Positions 51,659 through 63,757 of a DNA stretch of 64,000 nt are shown here, piece by piece. Made by a program: the position numbers and the translations under genes. Position 1 is the stretch's first letter; each line of letters starts with the position of its first letter. A model generated the notes under the pieces. That model was not told the DNA's origin, searched no databases, and saw only the letters and a list, made by a program, of their open reading frames with translations. This stretch comes from Corallococcus coralloides DSM 2259 (GTDB lineage Bacteria > Myxococcota > Myxococcia > Myxococcales > Myxococcaceae): the NCBI RefSeq assembly GCF_000255295.1, contig NC_017030.1:9832328-9896327 (forward strand), read 5' to 3'.

Positions 51659-52645
51659 CTAGCGGGCCCCCGCCTTCGTCCGCCGGGAAGGCTTCTTCGC
51701 CGGAGCCTTCTTCTCCACGGCCGGAACCACGGGCTTCTCCACCGAGGGAGTCTCACCCGTCACGGGCTTCAACGCCGAGTCCGCGAACTCCCGCAGCCGG
51801 CGCGGATACTCCGTGGGCGCGGTCGCGGCGAAGTTGCCATGCGAAGCGCCGGGGATGCGCCATGTCTGCGCATACGGCGCGACGTGCGCGAACAGCTCGT
51901 CCAGCAGCGGCTGCCCGGACTCCTCCGTCCCCGCGACGATGAACAGGGGCCGGGGCTTGATGTGGTCCACCGCGTCGAGGGTCCTCACCTCGTCCAAGGC
52001 AATCCCCCGCCGCCAGAACGGCACCAGCGCCCCCGTCTGTGTCACCACACCGAAGCGGCGGAAGTCATACGCCGCCGCCAGCCACAGCGTGTTGAACGGG
52101 GACAGCAGCACCACCGCCGCGACCTGAGGGTCCTTCGCCGCCACCTCCGCCACCGCCGCGGAGCCAATGGAGAACCCCAGCGCCCCCACGCGAGCAGGGT
52201 CCACCTCCGGCTGAGCCCGCACGTACGCCAGCGCCGCGCGCACATCCTGGCGCTCCTTGTCGCCCCAGGTGGACGTCTCGCCCCCGCTCTGCCCATGCGC
52301 GCGCAGGTCGAACAGCAGCACGCCGTACCCCGCGTCGCGCAGCACGCGGGCCTCCGGCAGCAGATCCATGCGGGTCTGTGACAGGCCATGCGCCAGCACC
52401 CATGCCGCCTTGTTCCGGGACGGCACGTACCAGCCGCGCAGCTCCATCCCATCATCCGTGCGCAGCGTCACCTCGCGCGCGGAGCCGAAGTCCGCGGGCA
52501 GCACCGCGGCCGGCTTCGGATAGTGGAAGTACTGCTCGGAGCGCCACGCCGCGCGGCCACCCAACGCCAGCGCCACCAGCACCCACGGCAACACCAGCAC
52601 GCCCAGCACCCGCCCCCACCGAATCCGTTTCAACAACCCAGCCAT
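51659..52645 (-). CDS. Membrane-anchored alpha/beta hydrolase
   Basis: A 328-aa protein with an N-terminal membrane anchor (VLGVLVLPWVLVALALGG) and an alpha/beta-hydrolase domain. Motifs include WVLAHGLSQTR (oxyanion region), GFSIGS (nucleophile elbow with Ser), VAGTEESGQP (acid region) and GASHGNFA (catalytic His). A Lys/Ala/Pro-rich tail follows (KKAPAKKPSRRTKAGAR). It belongs to the BEM46/YfhR-like hydrolases that often sit at the inner membrane. The start at 52645 follows the anchor; the frame to 52702 is open. It is convergent with the retron RT, 9 bases apart, so it is probably not part of that module. Confidence 0.85.
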   Translation of the reverse strand: MAGLLKRIRWGRVLGVLVLPWVLVALALGGRAAWRSEQYFHYPKPAAVLPADFGSAREVTLRTDDGMELRGWYVPSRNKAAWVLAHGLSQTRMDLLPEARVLRDAGYGVLLFDLRAHGQSGGETSTWGDKERQDVRAALAYVRAQPEVDPARVGALGFSIGSAAVAEVAAKDPQVAAVVLLSPFNTLWLAAAYDFRRFGVVTQTGALVPFWRRGIALDEVRTLDAVDHIKPRPLFIVAGTEESGQPLLDELFAHVAPYAQTWRIPGASHGNFAATAPTEYPRRLREFADSALKPVTGETPSVEKPVVPAVEKKAPAKKPSRRTKAGAR

Positions 52646-52817
52646 GTCCGCCCCTCTCCGGCAGCAAGCGACCCGTACCCCAGGGCGGAAGTCACTGCCC
52701 AAGGCTTGTGTTGGCTCCCGCCAGACATCTAGACCCTATAGGCGCCAATTGGGTCCTGATTTACAATTTAGGCGAACTTTAGCAGCGGCGGCAGATTGAC
52801 CGTCCGGGTGAGCAGGC

Positions 52818-54341
52818 ATGACGACGTCGAAGACGGTCTACGACGCAGTGGTGGTGGGTTCGGGAGCTTGCGGTGGATGGGCGGCCAAGCAGCTGACGGA
52901 GGCCGGGCTCCGGGTGCTGGTGTTGGAGGCGGGCCGCGGCGCGAACGCGGACCGGGCGCTCCACCTGATGCACCGCGTGAAGCAGAAGCTGGGCTACCGC
53001 ATCGAGTCGGACGCATCCCGCAAGTCGCGCCAGTCCATCCAGGCCACGAGCTTCGCCTGGCCGTTCCATCCGCACGCGTTCGTGGATGACGTGGACAATC
53101 CCTACACCACGCCAGCCGACGCGCCGTTCGCCTGGATCCGCGCGAGGCAGGTAGGCGGGCGAACCAGCGTGAAGGCTCACGGCCGCCAGTTCTACCGGCT
53201 GTCTGACTTCAACTTCCACGCGGGCAGCCTGGACGGGTTGAGCCCGGACTGGCCGCTGTCGCACGCGGACCTGGCGCCGTCCTACGAAATCGTGGAGCGG
53301 TGGATGGGCCTGCGAGGCAACTCGGACGGCGTGGACACGCTGCCGGACTCCGTCTTCGCCGGCCCCGCGCCGCTGTCGCCGGGAGAGGTCCGCCTGCGTG
53401 AGAAGGTGAAGGCCCGCTGGCCCGACCGCCACGTCGTGGCCCGGCGGACCGCGAACGCGCCGGTGACGCTGCCGGCGGCGCTGAAGACGGGGCGGCTGAC
53501 GCTGCGCTCGCACGCCATCGCCAGCCACATCCTGCACGACCCGAACACCGGCCGCGTGACGGGGGTGTCCTTCATCGACGCGAACTCCGGTACGTCCGAG
53601 GAGGTGCGCGCGAAGGTGGTGGTGGTGGCAGCGGGCACCATTGAATCCACGCGGTTGCTGTTGCACTCGCGCAACCGGGCGTTCCCGGACGGTCTTGCGA
53701 ACAGCTCCGGGCTCGTGGGCAAGCACCTGATGGACCACATGTACCTGCGAGGCATCGAGGCGCGGATGAACCTGCCCGCGCACCTCCACCAGAAGGAGCA
53801 CGGCTGGGCGTACATCCCCCAGTTCCGCAACGTCACCGAGCGCCACCCGGACTTCGCCCGAGGCTACGGCGTGCAGGTCTTCACCTTCGATGACCAGATG
53901 CACATGGTGCCCTTCGGGGAGATGGTCCCGCGCGCGGAGAACCGCGTGACGTTGAGCGACACGGTGAAGGACCGCTGGGGCATTCCGGCGGCGCACATCG
54001 AGTGCCGGCACTCGGCCAACGACCTGAAGATGACGGAGGACGCGGTCACCTCCTGTCTGGAGATGCTGGAGGAGTCGGGCTGCACGGTGGAGAAGGTCAA
54101 CAAGCAGCTCTCCGAGCCGGGCATGGCCATCCACGAGGTGGGCACCGCGCGCATGGGCAAGGACCCGAAGACGTCCGTGCTCAACCCCTTCAACCAGAGC
54201 TGGGATGTCCCCAACCTCTACGTCACGGACGGCTCCTGCTTCCCCTCGCAGGGCCCGCAGAACCCCACCCTGACGATGATGGCCCTCACCGTCCGCGCCT
54301 GCGCCCACCTGGTGGGCGAGCTCAAGGCCGGCCGCATCTGA
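52818..54341 (+). CDS. GMC-family FAD-dependent oxidoreductase
   Basis: A 507-aa oxidoreductase of the glucose-methanol-choline family. FAD binds at AVVVGSGACGGWAAKQL, a GxGxxG-type motif at residues 11-24, and VLVLEAG (36-42). The second FAD motif lies in KVVVVAAGTIESTRLL. The C-terminal block has the GMC features HEVGTARMG and NLYVTDGSCFPSQGPQNPTLT, with the catalytic His/Asn region near HEVGT and PQNPT. No signal peptide. GMC enzymes oxidise alcohols or sugars and pass electrons to oxygen or cytochromes. A modestly AT-rich stretch upstream (52725-52790) probably holds its promoter. No partner gene is adjacent. Confidence 0.9.
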   Translation: MTTSKTVYDAVVVGSGACGGWAAKQLTEAGLRVLVLEAGRGANADRALHLMHRVKQKLGYRIESDASRKSRQSIQATSFAWPFHPHAFVDDVDNPYTTPADAPFAWIRARQVGGRTSVKAHGRQFYRLSDFNFHAGSLDGLSPDWPLSHADLAPSYEIVERWMGLRGNSDGVDTLPDSVFAGPAPLSPGEVRLREKVKARWPDRHVVARRTANAPVTLPAALKTGRLTLRSHAIASHILHDPNTGRVTGVSFIDANSGTSEEVRAKVVVVAAGTIESTRLLLHSRNRAFPDGLANSSGLVGKHLMDHMYLRGIEARMNLPAHLHQKEHGWAYIPQFRNVTERHPDFARGYGVQVFTFDDQMHMVPFGEMVPRAENRVTLSDTVKDRWGIPAAHIECRHSANDLKMTEDAVTSCLEMLEESGCTVEKVNKQLSEPGMAIHEVGTARMGKDPKTSVLNPFNQSWDVPNLYVTDGSCFPSQGPQNPTLTMMALTVRACAHLVGELKAGRI

Positions 54342-54363
54342 TTCCCCTCCAGAACTGACGCGA

Positions 54364-54385
54364 GGGGCCCGAAGGAACGGGCCCC
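54364..54385 (+). terminator. Hairpin after the GMC oxidoreductase gene
   Basis: A perfect 7-bp GC stem (ggggccc 54364-54370 with gggcccc 54379-54385, 8-base loop) lies 22 bases past the GMC stop. There is only a short TT after it, so it is a weak intrinsic terminator at best. Confidence 0.45.
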
Positions 54386-54407
54386 TTGCATGGCTGGCGC
54401 GAATTTA

Positions 54408-54425
54408 TTACCTACCAGTCAGTAA
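54408..54425. promoter_or_regulatory. Candidate TetR operator
   Basis: The 18-base sequence ttacctaccagtcagtaa is an imperfect palindrome (12 of 18 positions symmetric) ending 15 bases before the TetR start codon. Its spacing and TTAC/GTAA ends suit a TetR-family dimer. It sits in a short AT-rich stretch, where a promoter for the TetR/MFS operon would be expected, so binding would repress the operon. Confidence 0.5.
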
Positions 54426-54440
54426 CTAACCCTTCGCGCC

Positions 54441-55061
54441 ATGTCCCGTCCCCCACGCGTCACCGACCTGCAGATCGACGAAGCGGCCCGAGCCGTGTTC
54501 CTGGCGCAGGGTCCCTCCGCGCCGCTGCAGGACATCGCGAAGCGGTTGGGCATCTCGCAGCCGGCGCTGCTGCACCGGGTGGGCACCAAGGAAGCACTGA
54601 TGGCCAGGGCCCTCCGTCCGGTGCCGCCCACCGCGCTGGCGCTGCTGGAGCCAGGGCCCAGGGCCAACGCGTCCATCGAGGCGCAGCTCCTGGAAGCGCT
54701 GCTGCACCACCGGGACTTCATGCGCCAGCGGGTGCCCTGGCTGTTCGTGCTGCACTACTCGGCGCTGGGCGGCGCCAGGGCCATGCACCTGGACACACCT
54801 CCCCCTGTCGCGCTGCGAGAGGGACTGACGAAGTGGCTCACCCGGGCGAAGCGAGCCGGAAGGGTGGACCTGGCCGAGCCCAGGGTCGCGGCGGAAGCCC
54901 TCTGTGGAGCGCTGGAGGCCCGCTGCTTCAACGCCCACGTGGGCGGAGCCACCTACGCCCCCGGCGAGGACGAAGCCGTCCTGCGCCAGCTCATCCGGGT
55001 GCTGATGACACCAGCGGAAGCACCCGCCCGAAAGAAGCCGTTGAAGAGGACCCCGAGATGA
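54441..55061 (+). CDS. TetR-family transcriptional regulator
   Basis: A 206-aa repressor with a TetR-type DNA-binding region (IDEAARAVFLAQGPSAPLQDIAKRLGISQPALLHRVGTKEALMARAL) and a helical ligand-binding domain. Its stop overlaps the start of an MFS transporter gene (ATGA at 55058-55061), so repressor and efflux pump are one operon. A palindrome at 54408-54425, just upstream, is a likely operator. In this common arrangement the pump substrate releases the repressor. The substrate is unknown. Confidence 0.9.
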   Translation: MSRPPRVTDLQIDEAARAVFLAQGPSAPLQDIAKRLGISQPALLHRVGTKEALMARALRPVPPTALALLEPGPRANASIEAQLLEALLHHRDFMRQRVPWLFVLHYSALGGARAMHLDTPPPVALREGLTKWLTRAKRAGRVDLAEPRVAAEALCGALEARCFNAHVGGATYAPGEDEAVLRQLIRVLMTPAEAPARKKPLKRTPR

Positions 55062-56263
55062 CGACCGCCACGCCCAAGCTGACCCGCTCCACGGAGGGGC
55101 CCGGGCTGATCCTCCTCCTGGGTGCGCTCATCGGCTTCGGCCCCCTGTCCATCGACATGTACCTGCCGGCGTTCCCCGCCATCGGCGAGTCGCTGCACGC
55201 GACCGCGGGAGAGGTGGAGCGCACGCTGGCGACGTTCTTCGCGGGGCTCGCGGTGGGGCAGCTGTTGTCCGGGCCGGTGAGTGACCGCTTCGGCCGCACG
55301 AAGCCGCTCTACGTGGGCCTGCTGCTCTACGTGCTGGGCTCCATCGGCTGCGCGACCGCGCCGTCGGCGGACGTGCTGGCGGCCTGCCGGTTCGTGCAGG
55401 CGCTGGGAGGCTCGGTGGGCATGGTGACGGTGAGGGCCGTCGTGAGGGACCTGCACTCGGGAGCAGCGGCGGCGAGGATGATGTCGCGCCTGGTGCTGGT
55501 GATAGGCCTGGCGCCCATCCTGGCCCCACTGCTCGGAGGCTGGGTGCTGCGAGCCCTGGGTTGGCGAGCCATCTTCGGAAGCCACGCGGTCATCGGGCTC
55601 CTCGCGCTGGGAGCTGTCTTCACCATCCTGCCGGAGACCGCGCCGCCGAGGAGCGGAGCGCCCCAGGGCAGACCCTTCCAGGCCATGTGGAGCATCCTGA
55701 AGGCGCCAGACTTCCTGGGGCCCGCGTTGGCGGCGGGGCTCGCGCAGGCGGGGATGTTCGCGTACATCGGCGGCTCGCCCGTCGTCTTCATCACGTTGCA
55801 CGGCGTGAAGCCGGAGCACTTCGGCTGGTTCTTCGGAGCGAACGCGGCGGGTCTGGTGGCGGTGTCGCAGCTCAACCACTGGCTGCTGGCGCGCTCCTCG
55901 CCGGAGCGGGTGTTGAAGCAGGCGGTGCGCATCGCCGCGCTCGCGGGCGGGGTCCTGGTGACGGTGGCGTCGACAGGCTTCGGAGGCCTGTGGGGCATCG
56001 CGCTGTCGCTGTTCGTGTTCGTCTCCAGCCTGGGAGCCATCGCGCCCAACGCGACGGCGCTGGCGATGGAGCAGCACGCGAAGCAGGCAGGCATCGTGTC
56101 GGCGGTACTGGGAGCGCTTCAGTTCATGCTCGCGGCCGGAGCCTCCGCGGCAGTGAGCGCGAGCCACGACGGCACGGCGAGGCCCATGGCCCTGGGAGTC
56201 GCCATCGCCGCCCTGCTCGCCCTGGGAGCACTGAGGCTGGCGAAGCGAACCCCCGCGCACTGA
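55058..56263 (+). CDS. MFS efflux transporter, Bcr/CflA family
   Basis: A 401-aa transporter with about twelve membrane helices. N-terminal GFGPLSIDMYLPAFPAI and AVGQLLSGPVSDRFGRTKPLYVG (loop 2-3 motif) are characteristic of the Bcr/CflA drug-resistance group, which exports bicyclomycin and other small molecules by proton exchange. The start at 55058 overlaps the TetR stop. A frame upstream (54386) in the same phase is only open sequence within the TetR gene. The co-encoded repressor indicates inducible efflux. Confidence 0.9.
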   Translation: MTTATPKLTRSTEGPGLILLLGALIGFGPLSIDMYLPAFPAIGESLHATAGEVERTLATFFAGLAVGQLLSGPVSDRFGRTKPLYVGLLLYVLGSIGCATAPSADVLAACRFVQALGGSVGMVTVRAVVRDLHSGAAAARMMSRLVLVIGLAPILAPLLGGWVLRALGWRAIFGSHAVIGLLALGAVFTILPETAPPRSGAPQGRPFQAMWSILKAPDFLGPALAAGLAQAGMFAYIGGSPVVFITLHGVKPEHFGWFFGANAAGLVAVSQLNHWLLARSSPERVLKQAVRIAALAGGVLVTVASTGFGGLWGIALSLFVFVSSLGAIAPNATALAMEQHAKQAGIVSAVLGALQFMLAAGASAAVSASHDGTARPMALGVAIAALLALGALRLAKRTPAH

Positions 56264-56310
56264 GCCACAGCCCGTGCGGGTGGGATTGACACTTCGGAAC
56301 GCAAAGCCTG

Positions 56311-57210
56311 ATGGTGCGGTGCGAAATGCTCGCACCCTTCTACTCCGCTTGTCCTGTCTGCAATGAGACCGGGTCCCGGCCGGTCGTCGCGTTCCAAGAG
56401 CTGAGCTACGGCCGTTGCACAGGCTGTGGGCTCATCTACAAACGAGAGCAGAAGCCAGGACTGGGCGAGGGCTACGAGGAAAAGTACTTCAAACACAACC
56501 GGGCAAAGTACTTGAGCCGCTGGGACCACCGGGTGCGCAAGTGCCTGCGCCAGGTGCTGGTGTGCCTGGAGTACGCGCCGCACGCGAAGGACCTGCTGGA
56601 TGTGGGGTGTTCCGCGGGCTACGTGCTGGAGGCAGCGCAGCGAGCAGGCCTGAAAGCCACCGGACTGGACTACTCACAGTTCTCGGTGAACCTCTGTCGC
56701 GAGCGAGGCTACACCGCCGAATACGGCTCGCTGACCCAGATGCCATTCCCGGACGCGTCCTTCGACATCATCACGTTGAAGCACACGCTGGAGCACGTGG
56801 ATCAGCCCATGGACGGGCTGCGAGAAATCCAGCGCGTGTTGAGGCCAGGAGGCGTGGCCTTCGTCATCGTGCCGGACGCGGCCTACTACAAGATCATCGT
56901 GATGCCGAAGAAGGGCCGCTCCTTCCGCCCGGACCGGCGAGGCTGGCAGCACCACGTCTACTTCTACGAGCACAACCTCGCGGACGCCTGCGCCAGGGCC
57001 GGAATGCAGCCGGTGAAGGCAGGTAAGGACATCCTGCGCCGGAGACTGGCGAAGGGCCTGCGAGCTCCCTACGAATACGCCCGCTTCGCCTTCCTCTGGG
57101 CATGGGTCCAGGTCTGCCGCCTGACGCACCTGCGCAGGGAGATCCAGGTCATCGCCCAGAAGCCCAAGGCACACGCACAGCTCCCTGTCCCGCACGCCGA
57201 AGCAGCCTGA
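56311..57210 (+). CDS. SAM-dependent methyltransferase with N-terminal zinc finger
   Basis: A 299-aa class I methyltransferase. The N-terminus has two CxxC pairs (CPVCNETGS and CTGCGLIY), a small zinc ribbon seen in methyltransferases that act on sugars or lipid-linked intermediates. The SAM motif is LLDVGCSAGYVLEAA (about 96-110); later motifs are DIITLKHTLEHVDQP and LRPGGVAFVIVPD. A longer start at 56311 or one five codons later are both possible. The C-terminal part carries aromatic residues and a short hydrophobic stretch (ARFAFLWAWVQV), perhaps a membrane contact. The gene follows the MFS gene by 47 bases and converges on lnt. The target is unknown. Confidence 0.85.
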   Translation: MVRCEMLAPFYSACPVCNETGSRPVVAFQELSYGRCTGCGLIYKREQKPGLGEGYEEKYFKHNRAKYLSRWDHRVRKCLRQVLVCLEYAPHAKDLLDVGCSAGYVLEAAQRAGLKATGLDYSQFSVNLCRERGYTAEYGSLTQMPFPDASFDIITLKHTLEHVDQPMDGLREIQRVLRPGGVAFVIVPDAAYYKIIVMPKKGRSFRPDRRGWQHHVYFYEHNLADACARAGMQPVKAGKDILRRRLAKGLRAPYEYARFAFLWAWVQVCRLTHLRREIQVIAQKPKAHAQLPVPHAEAA

Positions 57211-57218
57211 GCGCGGCG

Positions 57219-58811
57219 TCACACAGGCCGGCGAATCCACACCCCCAGCACCACGGCCAGCACAAGCGCCACGGGCCCCAACCAGTCCCCCCAGGCCCCC
57301 GCGAGCGAGCTCAGCCGATCCGCCGCCGGCACACGCATCACGGTGCCAGCACGCTGGTTGTCCTCCAACTCGGAGGTCCACGTCCCCGCGGGGTCGATGA
57401 ACGCGGAGATGCCTGAGTTGGTCACCCGAACCTGAGCCGTGCGCGTCTCGATGCTGCGAAACGCCGCATGCATCAGGTGCAACCGGGGCGCGGGAGTGCC
57501 GGAGAACCACGAGTCATTCGACAGCGTGAGAATCAGGTCCGCCCCCTGGCGCACCTCCGCCGCGACGTAATTGGGAAAGACCGCCTCGTAGCAGATGAGC
57601 GGAGCGACCTTGAGCACGCGGCCGCCGTTGATCCGGAAGTCCACCAACCGAGGCCCCGGGCCACGCTTCCATCGACCGGTCCAGGGAAGCACGGCGCGCA
57701 GGGAAGGCGTGTCCACCGCATCCGGAACCCACTCCGTGAGCGGGAACAGCATTGTCTTCCGGTACGCGGCCTGCGCCAGCTCGCCCGTCGCGGAGGGCCC
57801 CAGGAACATGGCGGCGTTGAACTCGCGTTCGCCGTCCAGGTCGTAGGTGCCAAACACCAGCGGGACGCCACGCTCCGCCACCCAGGAACGGATCTCATCA
57901 TCCAGCGCGCCGCCGTCCTCGCTCTTCGGAGTGCCAAACGTCGTCGGATACACCGTCTCCGGCCACACCAGCAGGTCCAACGGCCCCGAGCGCAACAGCG
58001 CATCCGACATCGCGTAATGCGTATCCAGGATGTTGCGAACAACCTCGTAGGTGCCCTGCTCCGCGGCCAGCTTTTCGATGTTGGTGATGTTCGCCTGCAC
58101 CGCGCCCACCACCAGCGAAGGAGCCGAGTGCACCGCCGCGCGCACATGCCCCAGCCGCACCCAGCCATAGCCCCAGCCCACGGCCGCCATCACAACCGCC
58201 AGGACCACTGGCCTGAGCCGCAAACCCCGCCGGGAAGCCAACCCCTGCGCCACCAACACGACACACTCATTGATGAGCAGCAGGCCCAGTGTGAGCCCCG
58301 GAGCCCCTGCCAGGTCCGCGCCCTGGCGCAGCGTCTCCGAGGCATAGAGGGAGTGGCCCAGCGTCTCGGCGAACAGCTTGGGCGTGAACCACTCGGTGCC
58401 CACATACACGAGCGCCGTGAGCACGGGAGACACCCACGCCAGGCGCGGCACGTCCCCCACCCGTCGGCGCGCGTACCACCGCACCCATGAGGCGGTAATG
58501 AACTGGAGCTCCAACACAGGAGCGATGAGCAGGAACACGCCCCAGCACAACCACAACGGAGCACGGGAGTACGCCGCGATCGCGCCCGGGAACCATCCGA
58601 ACACCGCCGCGGTGAACGTCACCGACAGCAACACGCCCAGCCCCACGGCCCCCCGAGCGGAACGAACTCCGTCCAAGGCTGCGAGCCAGGGCGCCATGGC
58701 CACCACGCCCAGCCACACCCAACCGGGTCGCAGCTGTCCGACCGCCGCGAACAGCACGGTGGTCGCCGCGACGCCCAGGAGCGCCCCAGCCCACCTCTTC
58801 ACGGACGTCAC
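57219..58811 (-). CDS. lnt: Apolipoprotein N-acyltransferase
   Basis: A 530-aa inner-membrane enzyme that adds the third acyl chain to lipoproteins. The N-terminal half has six to eight membrane helices. The C-terminal half is a nitrilase-type domain with the catalytic Glu in VWPETVYPTTFG (about residue 286), Lys in YRKTMLFPLTEW (about 352) and Cys in LICYEAVFP (about 407). A final helix (PVALVLAVVLGVWI) follows. Length and motif order match Lnt. Its start overlaps the stop of the upstream small membrane protein (ATGA at 58808-58811), so the two are translationally coupled. The many lipoproteins in this window would be its substrates. Confidence 0.92.
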   Translation of the reverse strand: MTSVKRWAGALLGVAATTVLFAAVGQLRPGWVWLGVVAMAPWLAALDGVRSARGAVGLGVLLSVTFTAAVFGWFPGAIAAYSRAPLWLCWGVFLLIAPVLELQFITASWVRWYARRRVGDVPRLAWVSPVLTALVYVGTEWFTPKLFAETLGHSLYASETLRQGADLAGAPGLTLGLLLINECVVLVAQGLASRRGLRLRPVVLAVVMAAVGWGYGWVRLGHVRAAVHSAPSLVVGAVQANITNIEKLAAEQGTYEVVRNILDTHYAMSDALLRSGPLDLLVWPETVYPTTFGTPKSEDGGALDDEIRSWVAERGVPLVFGTYDLDGEREFNAAMFLGPSATGELAQAAYRKTMLFPLTEWVPDAVDTPSLRAVLPWTGRWKRGPGPRLVDFRINGGRVLKVAPLICYEAVFPNYVAAEVRQGADLILTLSNDSWFSGTPAPRLHLMHAAFRSIETRTAQVRVTNSGISAFIDPAGTWTSELEDNQRAGTVMRVPAADRLSSLAGAWGDWLGPVALVLAVVLGVWIRRPV

Positions 58812-59440
58812 TGCGAGTCCTCGTCCTCGACAGGAATCTCCAGCAGTTGGTGGGGCATGCCGGGGGGAGCCATCTCCTCGGGCACCACGCGGTTCTCGGG
58901 GATGGGGATGGGCTGCCCGTTCGCGTCCTTGGGCGTGAAGTCCGGATGGAACATCAGGATGGCCGCGAGCGGCTGCCCGTTGTCCGTCGTCTGGTAGTGG
59001 CGCATGTAGCCAGGGGGCAGCTCGAAGCCGTCAGGCACCACGAGCCCCCGCTTCAACGGCTTGGTGCCGCGCTGGTACAGGGCCGTCCCAGTCTTCCCCT
59101 CGGAAGGAGGCGGAGGGTCATCCACAGGCATGGGAGCAGGTTCCTCCACGGGCACAGGCGCGGCGACACGCGCGACAGCAGGGCGAACGGAAGGGCGCGC
59201 GGACTCCAGGGGGGGAGCCACCGGAACAGGGCGCTCTGCCACCACGATGGGAGGCAGGTCCTCCACAGGAACAGGGCGGGAGAGCCACCAGAGGCAAAGC
59301 GCCACGCACAGGCCGGTGATGGCGACCGCACCACCGATGAGCCAGTAGCCCACCCCACCTGAGACCTCACGCGAGGGCGTCACCCGCGTCACGCCATCGG
59401 AATCCGTGCGACGCTCAGGGCCAGGCTGCGGGGAACGCAT
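58808..59440 (-). CDS. Single-pass membrane protein with Pro-rich linker, upstream of lnt
   Basis: A 210-aa protein: a charged N-terminus, a membrane helix (YWLIGGAVAITGLCVALCLWW, about 31-51), a Pro/Val/Ala-rich linker (about 52-115) and a C-terminal region (RGTKPLKRGLVVPDGFELPPGYMRHYQTTDNGQPLAAILMFHPDF...) that I do not recognise. The ATG at 59440 is chosen; the frame extends to 59614 across the start region of a divergent gene. The end overlaps lnt (ATGA), suggesting a role connected with envelope maturation, but this rests on position only. Confidence 0.7.
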   Translation of the reverse strand: MRSPQPGPERRTDSDGVTRVTPSREVSGGVGYWLIGGAVAITGLCVALCLWWLSRPVPVEDLPPIVVAERPVPVAPPLESARPSVRPAVARVAAPVPVEEPAPMPVDDPPPPSEGKTGTALYQRGTKPLKRGLVVPDGFELPPGYMRHYQTTDNGQPLAAILMFHPDFTPKDANGQPIPIPENRVVPEEMAPPGMPHQLLEIPVEDEDSQ

Positions 59441-59519
59441 GTTTTGAGGGGCCTCCGGGGTGCGTATGCTACGGAAGCCGCTCGCATCGAGGCAATGCGC
59501 GCGCGGCCATGCCCCTCCC

Positions 59520-60377
59520 ATGACCGTCGACGCGTCCGGACCCTTCCCCATCCACGCCTTCACACCCCGTCTGCGCGCCCTGGGAGCGCTCCTGCACGCC
59601 ACGGTGCTGGGCACGCTCTGCTACTTCACCGCGCTGCTGTTCAAGGACGTGCTCGCGGGCACCCAGACACTGGGACCCGGACCGCTGGCGGCAGGACTCG
59701 CGGTGGGTGGAGTCCTGCCATCCATCGCGCTGCGCCTGTTGCGCCTGGGGACCAGGGCCACGGTCACCGTCCGGCCGGAAGGCCTGGTGCTCACCCAGTC
59801 AGGGGGAGCGCACTTCGAGCTCCCCTTCGAAGCACTGGAAGCCATCCGCCCCTGGCGTCTGCCCATTCCAGGCCCGGGACTGACCCTGCGGCTGCGCACG
59901 GGGCGAGCCTTCGACTACGGCTTGGAAGTGCAGGCCCCCATGCCCCTGCTCGAGTCGATGGGGACGCTGGGAGAGGCGAGGAACGATCCGCGGGTGAGGT
60001 ACGCCCAAGCGCGGAGCGAAAAGTGGCGCAGGCGTTGGTACGACCAGGCCTTGAAGTACGGCCTGGTGCCCGGAGTGCTCGCCGGCATCTTCTTCCGGGC
60101 GCACCAGTACATCTCCTTCGGGGGCCCGTTCGGGGAGGCCCAGATGTACGGCTGGACGGCGTATTTCACGTCCTTCGCGCGCACCTGGCTGCCAGTGTTC
60201 CTGGCCCTGCTGTTATTTGGTTGTTTCTGGAGAGCCTTCGCTGAAGCGTTTTGCTTCGGCGCCGCATGGCTGGGCCCACGGTGGGCACGCAACGTACGCA
60301 TCGGCGCGGAGTGGACCTGCCGGGCGCTCTATTACGTGGCCCTGCCAGTCTTTCTCGCGGTGCGGCTGCTGGGCTGA
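59520..60377 (+). CDS. Membrane protein of unknown function
   Basis: A 285-aa protein with about five hydrophobic segments: two near the N-terminus (LRALGALLHATVLGTLCYFTALL, PLAAGLAVGGVLPSIALRLL) and two or three after residue 180 (LPVFLALLLFGCFWRAF, ALYYVALPVFLAVRLLG). The middle is a soluble beta-rich domain (ATVTVRPEGLVLTQSGGAHFELPFEALEAIRPWRLPIPGPGLTLRLRTG) like the PH-like domains of bacterial membrane proteins. The start at 59520 follows the first good ATG; an earlier frame start at 59460 is possible. It diverges from the small lnt-linked gene, with 79 bases between them. Function unknown. Confidence 0.7.
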   Translation: MTVDASGPFPIHAFTPRLRALGALLHATVLGTLCYFTALLFKDVLAGTQTLGPGPLAAGLAVGGVLPSIALRLLRLGTRATVTVRPEGLVLTQSGGAHFELPFEALEAIRPWRLPIPGPGLTLRLRTGRAFDYGLEVQAPMPLLESMGTLGEARNDPRVRYAQARSEKWRRRWYDQALKYGLVPGVLAGIFFRAHQYISFGGPFGEAQMYGWTAYFTSFARTWLPVFLALLLFGCFWRAFAEAFCFGAAWLGPRWARNVRIGAEWTCRALYYVALPVFLAVRLLG

Positions 60378-60441
60378 GCCTCCAAGACAAACACCTCGCG
60401 AGCGCGGATCACGCGCAAGCCAGGCGGAGGCACAAGCCCGC

Positions 60442-60481
60442 AAAGACAAAGCCCCTGGGGCCTTGCGGCACCAGGGGCTTT
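60442..60481 (-). terminator. rRNA operon terminator
   Basis: An 11-bp stem (60448-60458 with 60471-60481) downstream of the 5S gene, followed on the minus strand by TTTGTCTTT. It is the likely end of the rRNA transcript, about 10 bases after the 3' end of 5S. Confidence 0.7.
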
Positions 60482-60489
60482 CAAAAAGA

Positions 60490-60606
<117 letters not shown>

Positions 60607-60629
60607 AAAACGAATGACGGTGCATACGA

Positions 60630-60643
60630 AGGGTAAGTTGCAA
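60630..60643 (-). repeat. 23S processing-stem half, 3' side
   Basis: The 14 bases agggtaagttgcaa in the 23S-5S spacer are the exact reverse complement of 63987-64000 in the 16S-23S spacer. Paired in the precursor, they close a stem around 23S, as for RNase III processing. Weaker similarity continues inward for roughly another 45 bases. Confidence 0.75.
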
Positions 60644-60787
60644 GCTTCCGCTTGAGTGAAGCTTCTTGGACAGAAGTCGAAGAAGCAATTGAAACAGCTG
60701 CCTTCCGGGCGGACGCGCTAGTGGCGTCCTGGCCTCGGCCTTGGCCCCGAGTCCCTTACTCCCCTTGAGGGGGCATGCAAGAGAATG

Positions 60788-63757
<2,970 letters not shown>

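Noticed and set aside
38000-52000. A mobile-element origin for the retron locus
   Set aside because: No integrase, transposase, tRNA target site or flanking direct repeats were seen, and GC and codon style match the neighbours, in line with the vertical inheritance known for Mx162-type retrons.
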